From Elysia marginata (lineage: Eukaryota > Mollusca > Gastropoda > Plakobranchidae), in the NCBI GenBank assembly GCA_019649035.1, contig BMAT01007981.1:182989-205488 (forward strand): a stretch of 22,500 nucleotides of DNA. Direction: 5' to 3'. The translations under genes and the position numbers were made by a program. The notes beneath the pieces were generated by a model. It was not told where the DNA came from, ran no database searches, and was given only the letters and a program-made list of their open reading frames with translations. Shown in pieces: positions 17,951 through 22,500 of the stretch. Every line of letters begins with the position of its first letter. Positions within the stretch are counted from its first letter, which is position 1.

Positions 17951-20900
17951 TTTTGAGACTGAACATTATAGATATGTAAAGAAATACCATAACAACAAAC
18001 AAAAAACTGTTGCGCAAATAATAGAAACAAATACATAAAAATTAGAGTACCCTTTAACAACCGCACTTCACTTACACATATGTTTGCGTGTACCAAACTG
18101 CAAAAACGAATACAGTTCAAAGGTAAACAATCGTGTTAAAAAAAACCATTGAAATACATGCATTCGAAAAATTATAAATCTGTATATGTGTTTAATAAAA
18201 TGAACCAACCTTTGTTTTGAAGGCACTTTATCTTATTGATTATATCACAAAGAAGCGCTTGTAAGTAGAGAGCCACCAAATCGACTAGTCTTTGACACAA
18301 CTTTATGAAGTTTTTATCATAGCATCACAACAGTGGAACAATACTACAACTATTTCAGGTTGGATAATCTTATTAGTTAAAACATCAGTGCATACAAATT
18401 TTACTGTTTGCCCATAGATAGTCAGTGCTGCCTTAGTTAAGAATGGCATGAGACAACTTCATTTGTCACAAAAAGTAATAGTAGAGAGCCAAAAGTACAA
18501 TCTCTTTGTGGATGTGACATCAAGTCAGGCCAGGTCTTTCTTACGAACAGAAGCCACATCATTTAGCAGAAAATGGTGTTCAAGTGGAAGAGGAAAAAAA
18601 TATTCATTAGGGATTTTTGGGATAGGCAACTTTTTCCTGCTGGCAGTGTCCACCAAGTTAAAAAGAGTATAGAAATATTATGACAGACCTCTTAGAAAGC
18701 TTGATTTTACAGAAAAAAATTGATGATTACAAATCTTGTCATGTTTTGTTCTTTTTTTCATGGCTTTTTTTTACAATTTGCAGTTTTCTTTCTCTAACTG
18801 TCACAGATCAATGATATCAAAGCTTTATGTACTTTTATATGAGTGTTTAATCTGTGTATAACTGAATCAAGTTCTTGCATCTAGCATAACAACATGAGGG
18901 CTAGTTTTAATAAATGCAAAATAAAAAGGGGACCTCACAATTTTTTTTAATAATCAAGATAGTAGAACTTTTTCAGGGTATGAAAATTTTTTTTATACAA
19001 GTTTTTAGAAAATTTCTCATAGGAATACAAATTAAAGAAAACATTTACACTAGAGTAAATATCTTAGCAATGAAGGTGAGCACAACCACTGCCACGCACT
19101 TATCCTTCCTTCACAGCAAGAATCAAGGGTTCCACCACAGGGTAGCAATATGGCACAAGACTTAACACACTTTTGTTCCCACCTTTATAATACAACCACT
19201 GAACCAAAAAACTTAACTTCTCCAATATCTGCCACTCAGAAAACCTAGAATACCAAATAATCTTTTTACTTACTTGACTAATTCAAAGCTTTAAACATTT
19301 ATGCTACAAAATTTTTTTTTAATTCCATTTAATACTAACTCAGGTCTTATAGTCATGAAGTAGTTTTTTTAGTTTGTCCATGATCAACAGAGTAAACCAT
19401 CAACATTTTCACCTCACACAGTACAATCTTAACTGCAAACTTGTTTGTTTAGGGTTTGTTTTGGGTTTGTTTGCTACCTGCCATGAAAATTTCTCACATT
19501 GAGCAAGCAAAAAATAGATTAATTATGAAATTTTACTTAATTGTCTTTATTATTTCAAAACATCTAGTATCTTCATAGATAATTATTGCCTTTTTTTAAT
19601 CATATAAGTTCATAAAATAACAGATGTATATAGCTTCTAGTGTAAAACTTTTGGACTAAATGCAAGACACCTCAGTAATAAGAAAGACGGTGGAATCTAT
19701 TCCACAACAACAATGAATATTTTTATGTTATATAATTTTTTTGGGGGGTTATTTGACCTTAGGCAAGAAACATGTGAACAACAGAATCTTGAAAAAAACT
19801 AGGTGCCTATGTTATTTATGAAACAGAATATGGAAGTGAATAAGGCAATCTTATACACTGCGACTTTTAGCCTGAACCTACTAAATTGTGAGCAAATGTA
19901 TTACGAGATAAACATATTCATAAATAAAAACTTTGATGATAAAAAAAAATATTTTTACAATTTTAAAAAAGAAATAATTATTTAGCACCAAGCATAGAGA
20001 AAGGTTTGAAAGAAAAGTAATGTATTTCATGAGTGAAATCTCAATAACACAAATAAAAGAACTGCCATTTTCCTCCATATTTTAGTATCAGAACCCTTAA
20101 ATGTATTTTAAAATATGAGAAGATCACTTTCAAAAGTTTCAAAGGTGAAGTTCAAAACTTTAAAATTATAATACTTTAAATAAACCCTTATTCTCATACA
20201 CGACAGCTATTTTATTTTCCTACATAAAGTTGTGATTTAAAACACTTTGCATCTCTGTTTTTGAGAAATCAACATTTATGGATTTGGCATCTTCTGCAAG
20301 CAATCAGGTCATATTTATGACTAAGCATTAGGAGCACTGAAAAATAATGTATGGATGAGTCTGCCCCAAGCTAAAGTTGCAAAAATAAGAAAAATAAACA
20401 AGGCAAGAAATGTTTAAGGCTTGTTTGCAATGCCAAAAAAACACAAAATTGTGAGCAAAAATAGTGCTCTTGCCTGATTGCGAAAAAAATTATTTAAACA
20501 CCGCATAAGTAAGGAAAGAGAGTATTTGGTATTTAGTAAGGCACTAAAGATCTCTCTGTGCTTTTTCCCAATGCTAATGTCTACGCAAGCAAATCTTGGC
20601 AAAAATTTTGACAAATGATACAGTTCATATAACAGATGTTAAAAGCTAATGCATTCTGTACAGATAATGCAGAGAACATTTCTGGCAAGTCATATAAAGT
20701 ACATGAAAGATACTGAGGTGTTGCAAACTCTTGTGCAGTAGTCCTAAAAACTGACAGCACCAATGGTATTTTACAAAAATGAACATCTTCTGTCATAGTG
20801 AAAACATTGACTTTTCATCAGATTTGTTACCACACACACAAAATTATAAAAAAAAACAACGGATAAATGTAATCTCTATTTGTGTAGCGCTCCCACAAAA

Positions 20901-22500
20901 TGATTGTCTACATGCTGTGCCAGCTAAACTTATTTTTGCATAATTTGAAAGTTTATGATGCTTTTCATAATATCCATTCATGAGACCATAAAAAATGTTA
21001 TAAATAAATATGTTTTCAAAGGTTGTTAGAACAGGGCAATGTCTTTTTGGCTTTTAAAATTTGAAAACTTTAACTTTAATTTTTTCCAATTTTTTAATAC
21101 TAGGCTATTCAAGAAAAATAACTCAGGGCCTATTTAAGATATAAATAAATTTCCCCCATCTAAGACACTTTTTAAGGCCTTTTCAATGATGTTTATAACT
21201 CTATATCACAAACTTCCACATTAAGACCTATTTTGTGGGACCCCTACACATTTCCTTACTGCATCTTTGATTTCAAAAAACCTATTAGCAAACGTTTTGA
21301 CAACAAAAAGGCAGAAAATATACATTACTTTGTAGGCCTGTCCATGGGGCCTTTTTCATGCAAGTATAGAAATACATCATCTGTTTAAAAAAAAAAGAGA
21401 GAGAGAGAGAGAGAAATCCTTACATATGAAAATTAGTGCAATTTCTCTCACAAGGTATAATATATGATTATTTTTCCCTAGAAAAGGCACATCAAAATAA
21501 AGCATCAGATAATTATGTAAAGAAACATTGTGAAAAGACAGAGAGATGTTCCCCGTGTCATGGATCAAGACTTGTATTTCTAAGTAGTTAGAGCTTTGAA
21601 AAATTCTTAGTATTATTCTGAGGTTCTGGCCCTGTTTGTTGAGTGTAAACTGAAATTAATCTGCAACTTATACCTATGACTGTAATGCTTGCACAAATAC
21701 ACTGAACAGTGAAAAACTATCACCAAAAATAACCTTTCATAAAGTTTTAAAATCTAGGAAGAAGTTTAGATAAACAACACTGGATAATGGGTTGAGAATT
21801 TCAAAAAATGACGAGAGAGAGGAACATTTAATGAGACAACAAACTACAAAACTAACTGATAATTGTTGTGCCACAAAGTTTCAGAGATCATAATATGGTG
21901 ATCAATATTTAATTATATTCTTTAAAACATAATTATGCTTTTAACAACCAACACATCAAAGTAAGCAATAGGTATTATATTTAAATGCCCTGAAAAAAAT
22001 AACAACTAAATCAAACCAATGTAAAATATTTTTGTCCTTTTTGTTCATCAATCCCATAGAGACTAGACATAATTGCATTATGTAGTTTATGGTTTAATAA
22101 AAAAATTTGAAGGGCTATATACATCTTGCAAATTTCAACAATGCTACTTCTAGAGTAGACTTTGCCTGCTTCACCATACACTATGCATATATAGATCTAA
22201 TTCATAAGAATAAAAAGATTTCAAAGCCTCACAAACAGATAAAACATTTAATAGAGCAGTTCACCATTTATCTTAGAAATTAGCTAGGTTTTTTTTCTGA
22301 TGAGAATAAAATAAAATGAATTTTTTTTTTTATTACAAAATGTCATTCTAAAGTGTGTTTCACCAATTGGGAAATCGCACCTACAAAATTGTAAACTAAA
22401 CACTCAGCTACAGTGCCTTCAATAAGAATAACCTGTATCACACATGTAAATTAAAAAACCATAAAATAAGATCTGTGTATATCTAACATGACTATTAATG
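17951..22500. other. 4.5 kb AT-rich sequence without recognisable genes
   Basis: Neither strand has an exon-like island: GC stays low, open frames are at most 83 codons and lack paired splice sites in phase. The 18448-18672 plus frame is the most protein-like (Ser/Lys-rich, ending in a hydrophobic stretch) but has no family match that I can name. A minus-strand 22-nt candidate at about 18075-18096 has a good acceptor (TTCGTTTTTGCAG) and donor but no partner. The even texture is compatible with a long intron or 3' UTR of a gene outside the window. Confidence 0.45.
21387..21414. repeat. A-run followed by (GA)n microsatellite
   Basis: Ten As, then nine GA units. Confidence 0.9.

Noticed and set aside
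18448-18672. 74-codon plus-strand frame with a hydrophobic C-terminal part
   Set aside because: AT-rich, no recognisable motif or supporting splice signals; consistent with chance.

Overview
The window is AT-rich eukaryotic (metazoan) DNA with spliced genes, trinucleotide microsatellites and short-TIR DNA transposon relics. It has no bacterial operon layout. Small exons separated by introns of about 0.1-5 kb, (TAG)n/(CAG)n arrays and TCTAGATCTAGA-type patches suggest an invertebrate, plausibly a mollusc. That placement is an inference, not proven. Exons below were found by combining open frame, splice-site quality and phase agreement between neighbours. None has transcript support here.

Left end (about 200-2200, minus strand): a two-exon gene for a 219-residue secreted precursor, with a signal peptide in exon 1 and paired-basic processing sites plus a possible amidation site in exon 2. 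Its 3' end is toward position 1.

Centre (3516-14161, plus strand): a short Ser/Arg-rich exon (about 3554-3796) ends in phase 2. Every major plus-strand end downstream begins with a matching phase-2 acceptor: (i) 4439-4553, a hydrophobic C-terminal tail anchor; (ii) 8564-11463, a four-exon Ser/Lys/Arg-rich end; (iii) 13480-14161, a very basic exon with two SPRRRR motifs, an AT-hook and a terminal CAIM CaaX box, the same CaaX box as vertebrate lamin B1. A 33-nt exon (4020-4052) is also class 2-2. The simplest reading is one gene, perhaps for an inner-nuclear-membrane/chromatin protein, with alternative C-termini (transmembrane, soluble, farnesylated). The layout recalls vertebrate LAP2/TMPO. 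I see no LEM domain in the window, so the family is unproven, and two or three separate genes remain possible.

Minus strand within the centre: one strong GC-rich coding exon (12046-12295) plus two phase-consistent downstream exons that run antisense over the last exon of end (ii), and a second small set of exons (4576-5994) convergent with end (i). Neither protein was recognised.

Right end (14162-22500): no convincing protein gene. It holds an 857-bp pogo/Tigger-like element with TA target duplications (17092-17948), a roughly 174-bp TIR element (16179-16352), a perfect 18-bp palindrome (14923-14940) and a GA microsatellite. The remainder is AT-rich intergenic, intronic or long-UTR sequence.
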